From NCBI RefSeq assembly GCF_039542305.1, contig NZ_BAABHW010000001.1, positions 1,116,001 through 1,180,000 on the forward strand: a stretch of 64,000 nucleotides of DNA. The letters are read 5' to 3'. Below are positions 1-8,744 of the stretch, in pieces. Under the pieces are notes generated by a model. It was given only the letters and a program-made list of their open reading frames with translations. It was not told the origin of the DNA and ran no database searches. The first letter of the stretch is position 1. Each line of letters begins with the position of its first letter. The stretch is from Roseibacterium beibuensis (GTDB lineage Bacteria > Pseudomonadota > Alphaproteobacteria > Rhodobacterales > Rhodobacteraceae). The position numbers were made by a program, and so were the translations under genes.

Positions 1-747
1 CAGCACATAGCCCCGGTCGGCGATCTCAAGCGCCTGGCGGGCGTTCTGCTCCACCATCAGGATGGGAATGCCGGTGCGGCTGACTTCGATGATCCGGTCA
101 AAAAGCTCGTCCATCACGATGGGCGAGACGCCCGCGGTGGGTTCGTCCAGCATCAGCACCTTGGGCTTTGTCATCAGCGCGCGCCCCACGGCGACCTGCT
201 GGCGCTGACCACCCGACAATTCGCCCGCCGCCTGGTCGCGTTTCTCGCGCAGGATGGGAAACAGGTCATAGACCTGCTCCATCGTCTCGCGGAAATCGTC
301 GCGGCGCGTGAAGGCCCCCATCTCCAGGTTTTCCTGCACCGTCATCGAGGTGAAGATGTTCGACGTCTGCGGCACGAAGCCCATGCCTTTCTGCACGCGC
401 GCCTGCGGGGTGAGGTGGGTGATATCCTCGCCATCGAGAACCACGCGCCCCTTGCGCAGGTTCAGCATGCCGAAGACCGCCTTCATCGCGGTGGATTTGC
501 CGGCACCGTTCGGGCCGACGATCACGGCGATCTCGCCGGGGTTCACCGCGATGGTGCAGTCATGCAGGATGTCGGCGCCGCCGCCATAGCCGCCGGTCAT
601 GGCCTCGCCGATCAGGAAGGCGTCGGCACCCTCGACCCGTTCGGCATGGCCACCGGCGGGCACCGGGTCGCCCATGTGATCCACCGGCTCGCCGGTGACG
701 GAACGGTCGTTGTTGCCGCGATCCTCGTAGCCGCTTCCGCCGCTCAT
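1..747 (-). CDS. livF: Branched-chain amino-acid ABC transporter ATP-binding protein (LivF type), partial
   Basis: This is an ATP-hydrolysing subunit of a HAAT-family importer, cytoplasmic face of the membrane. The reading frame starts with ATG at 747 and runs off the left edge, so the C-terminus is missing (about 249 codons visible). A Walker A motif GPNGAGKST lies near residue 65, the ABC signature LSGGQRQQVA near 165, and Walker B (VLMLDEPTAGVSP) follows. The visible N-terminus is about 25-30 residues longer than usual for LivF, with an acidic, Gly-rich extension. Its ATG overlaps the stop codon of the upstream livG-like gene by 4 bp (ATGA), so the two are translationally coupled. The two permease genes are not in view and presumably lie beyond position 1. 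Confidence 0.9.
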   Translation of the reverse strand, partial: MSGGSGYEDRGNNDRSVTGEPVDHMGDPVPAGGHAERVEGADAFLIGEAMTGGYGGGADILHDCTIAVNPGEIAVIVGPNGAGKSTAMKAVFGMLNLRKGRVVLDGEDITHLTPQARVQKGMGFVPQTSNIFTSMTVQENLEMGAFTRRDDFRETMEQVYDLFPILREKRDQAAGELSGGQRQQVAVGRALMTKPKVLMLDEPTAGVSPIVMDELFDRIIEVSRTGIPILMVEQNARQALEIADRGYVL

Positions 748-1532
748 ACCCCCGCCTCCAGCTTGTCCTTGTTCTTGAGGCCCGTGCCCAGGTAGGCCTC
801 GATCACCTGGTCGTTGGCCTTGATCTCGGCGATCGACCCCTCGGCCAGCACGCGGCCCTCGGCCATGCAGATGACCGGGTCGCAAAGGCGGCCGATGAAA
901 TCCATGTCGTGCTCGATCACGCAGAAGGTGTAGCCGCGTTCCTGGTTCAGGCGCAGGATCGCGTCGCCGATGGTGTTCAGAAGGGTCCGGTTCACGCCCG
1001 CGCCGACCTCGTCGAGGAAGACGATCTTGGCGTCCACCATCATCGTGCGGCCCAGTTCCAACAGCTTCTTCTGCCCGCCCGAGACCATGCCCGCGGGGTG
1101 ATCGGCGAGATGTTCGATTGTCAGGAACTCCAGCACCTCGTCGGCCTTGGCCTTGAGCGCGCGTTCCTCGTCGGCGATGCGTTTGCGGCCGAACCACGTG
1201 TTCCACAGGCTTTCGCCCGACTGGCCGGCGGGCACCATCATCAGGTTCTCGCGGCAGCTCATCGAGGAAAACTCGTGCGCGATCTGGAATGTCCGCAAAA
1301 GACCCTTGTGAAACAGCGTATGGGGCGGGAGGCCGGTGATATCTTCCCCATCCATCACGACACGCCCCGAGGTGGGCGGCAGGACACCGGCGATGACATT
1401 GAACAAGGTCGACTTGCCCGCGCCATTCGGACCGATCAGCCCGGTGATCGACCCGGTTTCGATGGTCAGGCTGGCGCCGTCCACGGCATGGAAGCCGCTG
1501 AAGTGCTTGTGCAGGTTCTCGACCGAGATCAT
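744..1532 (-). CDS. livG: Branched-chain amino-acid ABC transporter ATP-binding protein (LivG type)
   Basis: The 262-residue product is the second ATPase of the same importer. Walker A (GPNGAGKST) is at about residues 34-42, the signature (VSGGQKKLLELGR) at about 150, and Walker B (IVFLDEVGAGV) shortly after. One departure from the family norm is visible: Walker B reads DEVGAGV where most LivG proteins have DEPAAGL. The catalytic Glu is kept. The gene sits between the binding-protein gene (upstream, about 80 bp gap holding a stem-loop) and livF (4-bp overlap). The substrate cannot be read from the sequence; family members carry branched-chain amino acids, amides or urea. Confidence 0.9.
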   Translation of the reverse strand: MISVENLHKHFSGFHAVDGASLTIETGSITGLIGPNGAGKSTLFNVIAGVLPPTSGRVVMDGEDITGLPPHTLFHKGLLRTFQIAHEFSSMSCRENLMMVPAGQSGESLWNTWFGRKRIADEERALKAKADEVLEFLTIEHLADHPAGMVSGGQKKLLELGRTMMVDAKIVFLDEVGAGVNRTLLNTIGDAILRLNQERGYTFCVIEHDMDFIGRLCDPVICMAEGRVLAEGSIAEIKANDQVIEAYLGTGLKNKDKLEAGV

Positions 1533-1556
1533 GTGCGGCTCACCCCCATAAACGAA

Positions 1557-1581
1557 GCAGCCCGGCGATTAACCGGGCTGC
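1557..1581 (-). promoter_or_regulatory. Stem-loop between binding-protein gene and livG
   Basis: GCAGCCCGG and CCGGGCTGC form a perfect 9-bp stem with a 7-nt loop. On the minus strand it is not followed by a clean U-run (TTCGTTTATG), so it is more likely a partial terminator or RNA-stability element than a full stop. It sits directly after the binding-protein stop codon, where it could raise binding-protein mRNA over ATPase mRNA. Confidence 0.55.
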
Positions 1582-1612
1582 GACCTGATCTCAAGCCCAA
1601 TGGGCCGGGATC

Positions 1613-2812
1613 TTAGCGATATTCGACCGTTTCCAGCACGCCGTCCTGCATCTCGACGACGCGGTAGGAACCCGCGGCCTCGCCCGCGCCGATCATCTCG
1701 ACACCGGTGGCACCCTGGTAGTCGATCTCGCCACCCTCGGCGAGGATCTCCAGCGCGCGGCCCAACTCGCCGGGCATGATCGGCTCACCGGGGGCGTTGG
1801 CCACGTCCATGATGGAGGGCGCGTATTCGGTGCCCACGGTCGAGCCTGCGGCCTGCATGGCCAGCATCAGCAGCGCGGCGGCGTCATAGGCTTCGGCCGA
1901 AAAAACCGAAGTATTATCGAAATCGGCGCCTTCTGCTGCTGCCTGGTACATTGCGACGCCATCGCCCTGTGCGCCGGGCGCGGTGCCAAAGCTGCCGTCG
2001 ATGTCGCCGCCGAAGATCTCGGCCAGCGTGTCGCCGACCATGCCGTCGCCGAAGGCGAAGGTGTCGAACGCGCCGGTATCAAGCGCCGCCTGCACGACAC
2101 CCGAACCGCCCTGGTCGACGTAACCCAGCACCACCAGCACGTCGCCGCCGGCCGAGGCAAGGGCGCCGACCTCTGCCGAATAGTCGGCGCGACCATCCTC
2201 GTGGGCGGCCACCAGCGTCACTTCGCCGCCCGCCTCTTCATAGGCCGCCTGCAATGCGTCGGCAAAGCCCTGGCCGTAGTCGTTGTTGGTGTAGGTGATG
2301 GCAATCGATTCGATGCCACGCTCCAGCAACAGGCCGGCCAGCACCTCGCCCTGGCGCGCGTCGGACGGAGCGGTGCGGAAGAACAGGCCGTTATCCTCGG
2401 CGCTCGACAGCGCGGGGCTGGTCGAGGCGGGCGAGATCATCGGAACACCGTTCGGCACGGCCACGTTGGCAAGGATCGCGGAGGACATGCCCGAGCAGTC
2501 CGAGCCCATGATGCCGACGACGCCCTCGGTGGTGATCACGCGCTCGGCGTTGGCGGTGGCGCCTGCGGCATCCGAACAGAACGTGTCGGCGCGCACCGCG
2601 GTCACGGTCATCCCGTCCATGAAGGCGCCCGACTCGTTGACTTCGGCGATGGCCAGTTCGGCACCGCCCGCGATCGGCGGCACGAGGCTTTCGATCGGGC
2701 CGGTGAAGCTGAGCAGGATGCCGAGCGGCACTTCGCCGCCGCCATGGGCCTCGGCAAACGCGCCGCCGGTCATGGCCATGGTCGCGGCCGAGGCGAGAAG
2801 GATCTTTTTCAT
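1613..2812 (-). CDS. ABC transporter substrate-binding protein, branched-chain amino-acid family
   Basis: The product is a 399-residue periplasmic receptor (Peripla_BP_6, type I fold) that delivers ligand to the importer encoded downstream. The start at 2812 is chosen because it begins a classic signal peptide (MKKILLASAATMAMTGGAFA, cleavage after AFA) and has a GGGAG ribosome site 7-8 nt upstream; an in-frame Met 25 codons earlier lacks both. The mature protein opens with the family pattern VPLGILLSFTGPIESL and contains the conserved block DCSGMSSAILANVAVPNG. It follows dctM by 79 bp on the same strand, so it may be co-transcribed with the TRAP genes or have its own promoter. The ligand is unknown. 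Confidence 0.88.
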   Translation of the reverse strand: MKKILLASAATMAMTGGAFAEAHGGGEVPLGILLSFTGPIESLVPPIAGGAELAIAEVNESGAFMDGMTVTAVRADTFCSDAAGATANAERVITTEGVVGIMGSDCSGMSSAILANVAVPNGVPMISPASTSPALSSAEDNGLFFRTAPSDARQGEVLAGLLLERGIESIAITYTNNDYGQGFADALQAAYEEAGGEVTLVAAHEDGRADYSAEVGALASAGGDVLVVLGYVDQGGSGVVQAALDTGAFDTFAFGDGMVGDTLAEIFGGDIDGSFGTAPGAQGDGVAMYQAAAEGADFDNTSVFSAEAYDAAALLMLAMQAAGSTVGTEYAPSIMDVANAPGEPIMPGELGRALEILAEGGEIDYQGATGVEMIGAGEAAGSYRVVEMQDGVLETVEYR

Positions 2813-2891
2813 CTGATGTCTCCCTAATGGACATTCGGATCGTTGCGCGCGAACACTACCACGCGCAATTTCGGTGAAAAGAGGCATTTGC

Positions 2892-4328
2892 CTAGATCAG
2901 CGAGGGCAGCCACAGCACGATGCCGGGGAAGGCGATCAGGACCGCAACGGTCACCACGTCGGCGACGAAAAACGGCGATGCGCCCCGGAAAACGTCCTGT
3001 ACCGAGATGGGCAGTTTGCTGTCCTTGGCGACGCCCGCGACGACGAAGCAGTTGAGGCCAATGGGCGGCGTGATCAGGCAAAGCTCGGCCATTTTGACCA
3101 CGATGATCCCGAACCAGATCGCGCATTCCTCGGCGGTCATGCCAAAGGCCGAGGCCTCGCGCGTGACGTCCGGCCCGCCGTTCAGCGCGATGATCGCCGG
3201 GAAGGTCACGGGCAGCGTCAGGATCAGCATCCCGATCGCGTCCATGAACATGCCCAGCACCACGTAGACCAGAAGGATGGCCAGCAGGATCAGGTAGGGC
3301 GAATACTCCAGCCCGCCGATGAAGTTGGCAAAGACATCCGGCAGTTGTGCAAAGCCCAGGAAACGCACGAAGATCAGCACGCCCCAGATCATCGCGAAGA
3401 TCATGGCGGTGAGCTTGGCGGCCTCCATCAGCGCGCCTTTCAGCTCGCGCCACTTCATGCCCTTCCACAGCGCCATGACCAGCACCACGAAGGCCCCAAG
3501 CGCGCCCGCCTCGGTCGGCGTGGCCCATGCCCCGTCCTCGCCGCGATAGTAGATCGAGAAGATGATGATGAAGATCACGAACATGATCGGCATCGCGCCG
3601 GGCAGCGAGGCAAAACGCTCGCCCCAGGTGTAGCCCGTGACGGGTGGACCAAGGTTCTTTTTCCACTTGGCCAAGCCGATCACCAGTGCGGCGTAGATCA
3701 GCGCCGAGACGAAGCCGGGCAGGAAGCCCGCGAGCAGGAGTTTGCCCACAGACTCCTCGACGATGATCGCGTAGATCACGAGGATGGCCGAGGGCGGAAT
3801 GAGGCTGGCCAGGGTGCCGCCCGCCGCGACCACGCCCGCGGCAAAGGCCTTGTCGTAATTCAGGCGCAGCATCTCGGGGATGGCGATGCGCGCGAAAACG
3901 GCCGAGGTGGCGACCGAGGCGCCCGAAACCGCGGCGAAGCCGGCGGTGGCAAAGACCGTCGAGACACCGAGGCCGCCCGGCACCCAGCCGACCCAGCGTT
4001 TCGCAGCCTCGAACAGCGTCCGGGTTAGGCCCGCGTAATAGGCGAGATAGCCGATGACGATGAAGGTCGGGATCAGGCTGAGCGCGTAGCCCGAAGATTT
4101 CGAATGCGGAACCTGGCCCGCCAGTTTCAGCGCGGTCACAAGGCCCCGGTCAAAGCCCTGCCGCTGCATGAAGAAGACGCACAGCCCGACGATGCCGACG
4201 AAGGCCGCGGCAAAGGCCACGCGCACACCGATCAGCACGAGGATCAGAAGCAGCCCGCACAGCCAAAGCGAGACGTCGAAGATGTCCACGCCGTCGAGCA
4301 GGGCGCGCATGTCGATATACTCATCCAT
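2892..4328 (-). CDS. dctM: TRAP transporter large permease subunit (DctM family)
   Basis: This 478-residue protein is the 12-14 segment membrane channel of a sodium-driven tripartite (TRAP) uptake system. Hydrophobic segments fill the protein; the family hallmarks FATAGFAAVSGASVATSAVF (about residues 125-144) and IPPSAILVIYAIIVEESVG (about 180) are present, as is the C-terminal block CLITPPIGLNCFVV. The start at 4328 leaves 6 bp to the small-subunit gene upstream. The extended N-terminus is modest, and the length is slightly above the common 425-450. Substrates of TRAP systems are usually small organic acids; this one cannot be named from sequence. Confidence 0.93.
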   Translation of the reverse strand: MDEYIDMRALLDGVDIFDVSLWLCGLLLILVLIGVRVAFAAAFVGIVGLCVFFMQRQGFDRGLVTALKLAGQVPHSKSSGYALSLIPTFIVIGYLAYYAGLTRTLFEAAKRWVGWVPGGLGVSTVFATAGFAAVSGASVATSAVFARIAIPEMLRLNYDKAFAAGVVAAGGTLASLIPPSAILVIYAIIVEESVGKLLLAGFLPGFVSALIYAALVIGLAKWKKNLGPPVTGYTWGERFASLPGAMPIMFVIFIIIFSIYYRGEDGAWATPTEAGALGAFVVLVMALWKGMKWRELKGALMEAAKLTAMIFAMIWGVLIFVRFLGFAQLPDVFANFIGGLEYSPYLILLAILLVYVVLGMFMDAIGMLILTLPVTFPAIIALNGGPDVTREASAFGMTAEECAIWFGIIVVKMAELCLITPPIGLNCFVVAGVAKDSKLPISVQDVFRGASPFFVADVVTVAVLIAFPGIVLWLPSLI

Positions 4329-4334
4329 GACGCC

Positions 4335-4967
4335 TTACCTTTCGTCGTGTCCGCTGACGGTTTCGGCCTCGTGAAGGGCCTGTTCCATCGGGTCTTCGGG
4401 CAGCGGGACCGCGACCGGGGCATCGCCGCCCTGGACCAGCCCGCGTCCATAGCCCCAGAGTTGCAGCACAAGCCGCACCCAGAGCAGGGTAAAGGCCGCC
4501 GGAACCACCAGTTTCGCGGGCCAGAGCGGCAGGCCGATGTCGATCGAACTGTCGCGCGAATACAGCGCCATGTCCCAGTCGAAGCTGCGCAGGAAATGGT
4601 GCCAACTGCCGTAGATCAGGCCGGTCGTCAGGATCAGCATGAACAGGACCGAAAGGAATTCGGCGAACCACAATGGCCGCCCCTTGAGCCGCATCACGAC
4701 GATATCCATGCGGATATGCCCGCCCTCGCGCTGGCAGTAGGACAAGCCGAGAAAGGCGAACAGGATCATGAATTGCGAGATCCAGTCGACATAGCCCGGC
4801 ACCGGCGCGTTGAAGAGCTTGCGCCCCACCACGTTCCAGACCGCCAGCAGCACCAGCATGATGATCGTGGCACCGCCGATCAGGTTCAGCGCGGCCTCGA
4901 CGCGCAGCACGGCGCGGTCGATCCGTGACAGCAGGCTGTCATCGCTGAGGACATTCGAAGAAGACAT
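4335..4967 (-). CDS. dctQ: TRAP transporter small permease subunit (DctQ family)
   Basis: The 210-residue protein has the four membrane segments expected of DctQ, including ATIIMLVLLAVWNVVGRKLF and the family block PGYVDWISQFMILFAFLGLSY followed by REGGHIRMD. DctQ bridges the periplasmic receptor and the large permease. It is followed after 6 bp by dctM and preceded by dctP with a strong stem-loop between them. The C-terminal ~35 residues are acidic and not conserved in the family. Confidence 0.9.
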   Translation of the reverse strand: MSSSNVLSDDSLLSRIDRAVLRVEAALNLIGGATIIMLVLLAVWNVVGRKLFNAPVPGYVDWISQFMILFAFLGLSYCQREGGHIRMDIVVMRLKGRPLWFAEFLSVLFMLILTTGLIYGSWHHFLRSFDWDMALYSRDSSIDIGLPLWPAKLVVPAAFTLLWVRLVLQLWGYGRGLVQGGDAPVAVPLPEDPMEQALHEAETVSGHDER

Positions 4968-4991
4968 AAGGGACCGCCCGGTTCATTTGGG

Positions 4992-5022
4992 CCACGGCCC
5001 GGAGGCACGCTCCGGGCCGTGG
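4992..5022 (-). promoter_or_regulatory. Strong stem-loop between dctP and dctQ
   Basis: A perfect 12-bp inverted repeat (CCACGGCCCGGA / TCCGGGCCGTGG) with a 7-nt loop lies 24 nt after the dctP stop codon on the minus strand. No U-run follows, so it is read as an mRNA-stabilising or partially terminating element that sets receptor above permease expression. Confidence 0.65.
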
Positions 5023-5046
5023 GTTTGGTCAGGGAAGGGGCAGGGC

Positions 5047-6060
5047 TCAGTTGCCCGACCGCACCTCTTGCAGGGTCGCGCCGACAAGGTCGTAGAGTTC
5101 CTGCGCCGGAAGGCCGGCGGCATTCATCTCTTCGATCCAGGCCTGATGGATCGGCGCGGCGGCCTCGGCCATCTGGGCCAGTTGCTCATCTGCGATGGTG
5201 ATGCGCTCGACGCCGCGCTCTTCGAGAACCGCGTCCCAACGGGCGAGCAGCTCGCCATAGTTCTCGAGGTAATAGTCGATCGCGTCATCCACGGCGGCGT
5301 CGAGGATCTCGCGATGCTCGTCCGACAGCGCCTCGTAGGCGTCGATGTTCACCACGACCGGGCAGTTCACCGTACCGGGGTTGAGGTTTTCCGTCCACCA
5401 ATCGGCAATGTCGATGGTGCGGAAGGACAGGTGCGCGTGCTGGGCGAAGGCCACGGTGTCGACCGTGCCGCCTTCCATCGCGCTGTAGGCCTCGGACGAG
5501 GTCACGGAGGTCGGCACTGCGCCCATGGCCGAGAACAGTTCGCCCAGGCCGCCGGTGGCGCGCACGCGCATGCCGTCCATCTCGGCGATCTCGTCGCGCG
5601 GCTCGCCGGTGCCGACAAGGTTGTATTGCGGCATCGGGCTGGTCATCAGCATGCGCGCGTTCCACTGGGCCATTTCCTCGGCCACGGCGGGGTGGGCATA
5701 GACGGCATGGCTGACCGCGACCTCTTCGTCGAGGTTGCGCACGTCCATGAAGGGCAGCTCAAGGACGGTGATCGCGCGGTTCTTGTCCGGGTGGTAACCG
5801 GCGCAGAACTGGGCCATCTCGAACGCGCCGATCGAGATCCCGTCGAGGTTCTCGCGGTTGTTCGACAGGCCGCCATAGCTGATGTTCATGGTGAACTCGC
5901 CATCGGTGGCCTCGGCCACGGCATCGGCGAGGTAATGGATATGCTCGGTAAAGGCGCGGCGCTGGCCCCAGACCGACACATTCCATTCAGTGGCGAGCGC
6001 TTCGCCGACGAAAGACACGGAAAGAACCGCCCCGATGGCGGTTGTCGTCAGATGCTTCAT
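5047..6060 (-). CDS. dctP: TRAP transporter substrate-binding protein (DctP family)
   Basis: The product is a 337-residue periplasmic receptor. The start at 6060 gives a signal peptide (MKHLTTTAIGAVLSVSFVGE, cleavage near ALA-TEW) and is preceded by a good ribosome site (GGGAGGA, 5-6 nt spacing); an in-frame Met 26 codons upstream has neither. Family features include the ligand-binding Arg in DGMRVRATGG and the pattern SSEAYSAMEGGTVDTVAF. It heads the dctP-dctQ-dctM operon. A perfect dyad about 100 bp upstream (6161-6179) may be an operator. The aromatic-rich pocket is not diagnostic of one substrate. Confidence 0.92.
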   Translation of the reverse strand: MKHLTTTAIGAVLSVSFVGEALATEWNVSVWGQRRAFTEHIHYLADAVAEATDGEFTMNISYGGLSNNRENLDGISIGAFEMAQFCAGYHPDKNRAITVLELPFMDVRNLDEEVAVSHAVYAHPAVAEEMAQWNARMLMTSPMPQYNLVGTGEPRDEIAEMDGMRVRATGGLGELFSAMGAVPTSVTSSEAYSAMEGGTVDTVAFAQHAHLSFRTIDIADWWTENLNPGTVNCPVVVNIDAYEALSDEHREILDAAVDDAIDYYLENYGELLARWDAVLEERGVERITIADEQLAQMAEAAAPIHQAWIEEMNAAGLPAQELYDLVGATLQEVRSGN

Positions 6061-6160
6061 TGATGTTCCTCCCACAGAACACGACCCATTGAACGTCGGG
6101 GCCGCTTGCGCAGAGGTTAGACGCGGCAATCTGCCCATGCCAAGGGCGAATCCGGGGTTT

Positions 6161-6179
6161 CGGTCAGAAAATCTGACCG
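6161..6179. promoter_or_regulatory. Perfect dyad upstream of dctP (operator candidate)
   Basis: CGGTCAGA-AAA-TCTGACCG is a perfect 8-bp inverted repeat in the 165-bp gap between the allantoicase stop (6226) and the dctP start (6060). It lies just upstream of a weak -35-like TTGGCA on the minus strand. It could instead be a hairpin at the end of the allantoicase transcript, but no U-run follows. No regulator gene is adjacent. Confidence 0.45.
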
Positions 6180-6225
6180 ACTGGTCCCGGCTTTCGCCTT
6201 TGGGTTGTATGCCTCGCGCTGCCCA

Positions 6226-7245
6226 TCACGGGGCGGTGGTGCCAAACAAACGCAGGCGCGATACACCGCCATCGGGGAAAAGGTTGAAGCGGATATGGGT
6301 CACGGGACCCAGGTTGATCAGTTCGTGGCGATAGGCGTGCTCGGCGTCGGGGCCGAGTTTCTGTTGCGGCAGAAGATCTTTCCAGAACATCGAGTCGGTG
6401 ATCAACGCGTCGGTCAGCCCGTCGCCGAAACTGCGCAGGTCGGCGGCCTGAATGGACGCACTGTCGGGGTAGTTGCCTTTGAAATGCGCGGTGTCGATGA
6501 CGCATTTCTCAACCACGCCACGCGCACCAAGGGCGATGATCATCCAGTCATATCCAGGCTCGCGCCGGCGGCGCGTTTCCCAGCCATCGCCCATGTTGAT
6601 GCCACGCCCCGGGGCCAGCAGGCGGTTGTAATCGCCGTAATGGGCGTCCGAAAACCCGAGGATGCGGCCGCCATTCAGGGCCGCGGCGAGGTCGATCTCG
6701 CCCTTGGCGTTGGCATGGTCCAGTTCCGGCACGCCGTAGACCCGCAGCCGCGCGATGCCGCCATCGGGATAGATATGCACGCGCAGATGGGTCCAGCTTT
6801 CGAAATTGTCGCATTTGAAAAAGTGATGCGCCGAGGCGCCGAGCGGCTTGTGCGGCAGGATCGTCACCCAACGCTGGTCTTCCGGCGGCCTCTCGCCCTT
6901 GAAGGAACAGGCCTCGACCTTGCAGGCGGGCGCGTAGTTGCCGGTGAAATGGCTCGTGTCCACGTCAAAGCCGATGATCCGTCCCGCACCGGCCAGCTTG
7001 ACGATGGCCATGTCATGGCCCCCGTCGCGGCGGCGCTGCGTTTCCCAGCCATCCATCCATTTGCCGTGATCGTCGAACTTGCCCTCGACGAAGACCGGAT
7101 CGCTGTCCTGCAACATGCGCTCCAGCGGGGCGAAGAACTGGTTCGTGGCCCAGATCGCCCGCGCGCCAAGGCCCGCCGAGGCAAGGTTGATCCCGGTACG
7201 GGCGAAAAGCGGGATGTCGGGGTTCAGGCTCTCGATGCTGGTCAT
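6226..7245 (-). CDS. alc: Allantoicase
   Basis: Allantoicase splits allantoate into ureidoglycolate and urea in ureide (purine) breakdown; it is cytoplasmic. The 339-residue protein shows the two-repeat allantoicase architecture: repeat 1 carries DGWETQRRR and GFDVDTSHFTGNYAP, repeat 2 carries DGWETRRRR and CVIDTAHFKGNYPD, each followed by an R[VI]H/RFNxxPDGG[IV][AS]RLR motif. I chose the start at 7245 (MTSIESLNPDIP), where homology-like sequence begins; an upstream in-frame ATG at 7287 is possible and neither has a strong ribosome site. The gene is divergent from puuD, which acts earlier in the same pathway, so the 248-bp gap between them is probably a shared control region. Confidence 0.93.
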   Translation of the reverse strand: MTSIESLNPDIPLFARTGINLASAGLGARAIWATNQFFAPLERMLQDSDPVFVEGKFDDHGKWMDGWETQRRRDGGHDMAIVKLAGAGRIIGFDVDTSHFTGNYAPACKVEACSFKGERPPEDQRWVTILPHKPLGASAHHFFKCDNFESWTHLRVHIYPDGGIARLRVYGVPELDHANAKGEIDLAAALNGGRILGFSDAHYGDYNRLLAPGRGINMGDGWETRRRREPGYDWMIIALGARGVVEKCVIDTAHFKGNYPDSASIQAADLRSFGDGLTDALITDSMFWKDLLPQQKLGPDAEHAYRHELINLGPVTHIRFNLFPDGGVSRLRLFGTTAP

Positions 7246-7364
7246 GTCGGGTCCGGTTGGCGCAAGGGGCAAGCGCAGGGGCGTCATCGGAGCGAAAAAG
7301 CCCCGGGCGCGCGCCGATGCGTCAAGTGCCCGCGATTGAAGCAGATGCCCGCCGAATAAGCCCG

Positions 7365-7376
7365 TTTTCATGAAAA
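7365..7376. promoter_or_regulatory. Palindrome in allantoicase/puuD divergent region
   Basis: TTTTCATGAAAA is a perfect 12-bp palindrome nested in an imperfect larger one (GCCC...GGGC). Together with the 7432-7459 repeat it is a candidate binding site for a purine-catabolism regulator. No regulator gene is adjacent and the assignment is tentative. Confidence 0.25.
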
Positions 7377-7431
7377 GGGCAAGGGGCGCCGTCGGTTTCC
7401 ATCGCTCATGGCCTTGCAGAGCGCCCGGCTT

Positions 7432-7459
7432 TTGTCCGAAATGCCTCTAAAACGAACAA
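7432..7459. promoter_or_regulatory. Imperfect inverted repeat upstream of puuD
   Basis: TTGTCCG and CGAACAA are near-complementary half sites (one mismatch) 14 bp apart, ending 34 bp upstream of the puuD start. Possible operator; low confidence. Confidence 0.22.
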
Positions 7460-7493
7460 ACCCGTGCCCGAGGTGCGGGGCGAAGGGACAGTT

Positions 7494-8723
7494 ATGGACA
7501 CCACCATCCTGCTGCACTGGGCCGAATTCGCGGTCCGCTGGCTGCATGTCATCACTGCGATCGCCTGGATCGGGTCGAGTTTCTATTTCATCGCGCTCGA
7601 CCTTGGGCTGAGACGGGATCCGAAACCGACCAGCGGCGCCGATGGCGAGGAATGGCAGGTCCATGGCGGCGGGTTCTACCACATCCAGAAATACATGGTC
7701 GCCCCGTCGCAGATGCCCGAGCACCTGACCTGGTTCAAATGGGAGAGCTACTGGACATGGCTGTCCGGTTTTGCGCTGCTGGTGTTGCTCTACTGGGTCG
7801 GGGCCGAGCTTTACCTCATCGACTGGACGGTGAGGGAGCTTGCACCATGGCAGGCGATCCTGATCTCGGCCCTGTCGCTGACCATCGGCTGGATCATCTA
7901 TGACCTGCTGTGCAAATCGAAGCTCGGGGACAGCCCGACAATCCTGATGCTTTTGCTGTTCGCGCTGTTGGTCGCGATGGCCTGGGGCTACACGCAGGTC
8001 TTCTCGGGGCGGGCGGCCTTGCTGCATCTGGGGGCCTTCACGGCGACCATCATGACCGCCAACGTGGCCATGATCATCATCCCGAACCAGAAGATCGTCG
8101 TCGCCGACCTCAGGGCCGGGCGCACGCCGGACCCGAAATACGGCAAGATCGCCAAGCTGCGCAGCACACATAACAACTACCTGACGCTGCCGGTGATTTT
8201 CCTTATGTTGTCAAATCACTATCCGCTGGCCTTCGCGTCGGAGTTCAACTGGCTGATCGCGTCGCTGGTGTTCCTGATGGGCGTGACGATCCGGCATTTC
8301 TTCAACACGATGCACGCCCGCGGCGGCTATCGGTGGTGGACCTGGGGGGCGACGGCGGCGATCTTTGCCGTGATCGTGTGGCTGTCGGTTCTGCCCCTGG
8401 CCGATCGGGCGGAGGACGAGGCCGCCTTGAGCCCCGCCTTTGAACGCTTCGCCGCGCATGACGGGTTCACCCAGGTGGCCGATATCGTGCTAAGCCGCTG
8501 TTCGATGTGCCACGCCGAGGAGGTCTTTTGGCCCGGCATCGCGGTGGCCCCGCGCGGCGTCATGCTGGACAGCGAGGCCCGGATCGCGTCCCATGCCCGC
8601 GACATCTACCTGCAGGCGGGCGTGACCCACGCCATGCCGCCCGGCAACCTGTCCTTCATCGAGGACGAGGAACGCGCCGCGATCCGTGCCTGGTATCGCG
8701 ACGTCACGGGCGGCGCATTGTAG
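7494..8723 (+). CDS. puuD: Membrane-bound urate oxidase/hydroxylase PuuD with C-terminal cytochrome c
   Basis: PuuD oxidises urate to 5-hydroxyisourate in the inner membrane and passes electrons to its own cytochrome c domain rather than to oxygen. The 409-residue protein begins at ATG 7494 (ribosome site AAGGGAC) with WLHVITAIAWIGSSFYFI and has about eight membrane segments, the family block QVHGGGFYHIQKYMVAP (residues ~52-68) and a second block IRHFFNTMHARG. The C-terminal periplasmic domain has the haem motif CSMCH (Cys336, Cys339, His340) and a later MPPGNL methionine ligand. It is divergent from the allantoicase gene. Intermediate pathway genes (5-hydroxyisourate hydrolase, OHCU decarboxylase, allantoinase) are not in the window. 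Confidence 0.95.
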   Translation: MDTTILLHWAEFAVRWLHVITAIAWIGSSFYFIALDLGLRRDPKPTSGADGEEWQVHGGGFYHIQKYMVAPSQMPEHLTWFKWESYWTWLSGFALLVLLYWVGAELYLIDWTVRELAPWQAILISALSLTIGWIIYDLLCKSKLGDSPTILMLLLFALLVAMAWGYTQVFSGRAALLHLGAFTATIMTANVAMIIIPNQKIVVADLRAGRTPDPKYGKIAKLRSTHNNYLTLPVIFLMLSNHYPLAFASEFNWLIASLVFLMGVTIRHFFNTMHARGGYRWWTWGATAAIFAVIVWLSVLPLADRAEDEAALSPAFERFAAHDGFTQVADIVLSRCSMCHAEEVFWPGIAVAPRGVMLDSEARIASHARDIYLQAGVTHAMPPGNLSFIEDEERAAIRAWYRDVTGGAL

Positions 8724-8744
8724 GAAACGGGCAGGGAGGGACAT

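Noticed and set aside
2844..2869. Inverted repeat TTGCGCG/CGCGCAA between dctM and the binding-protein gene
   Set aside because: Seven base pairs with a 12-nt loop in GC-rich DNA is weak, and no U-run follows.
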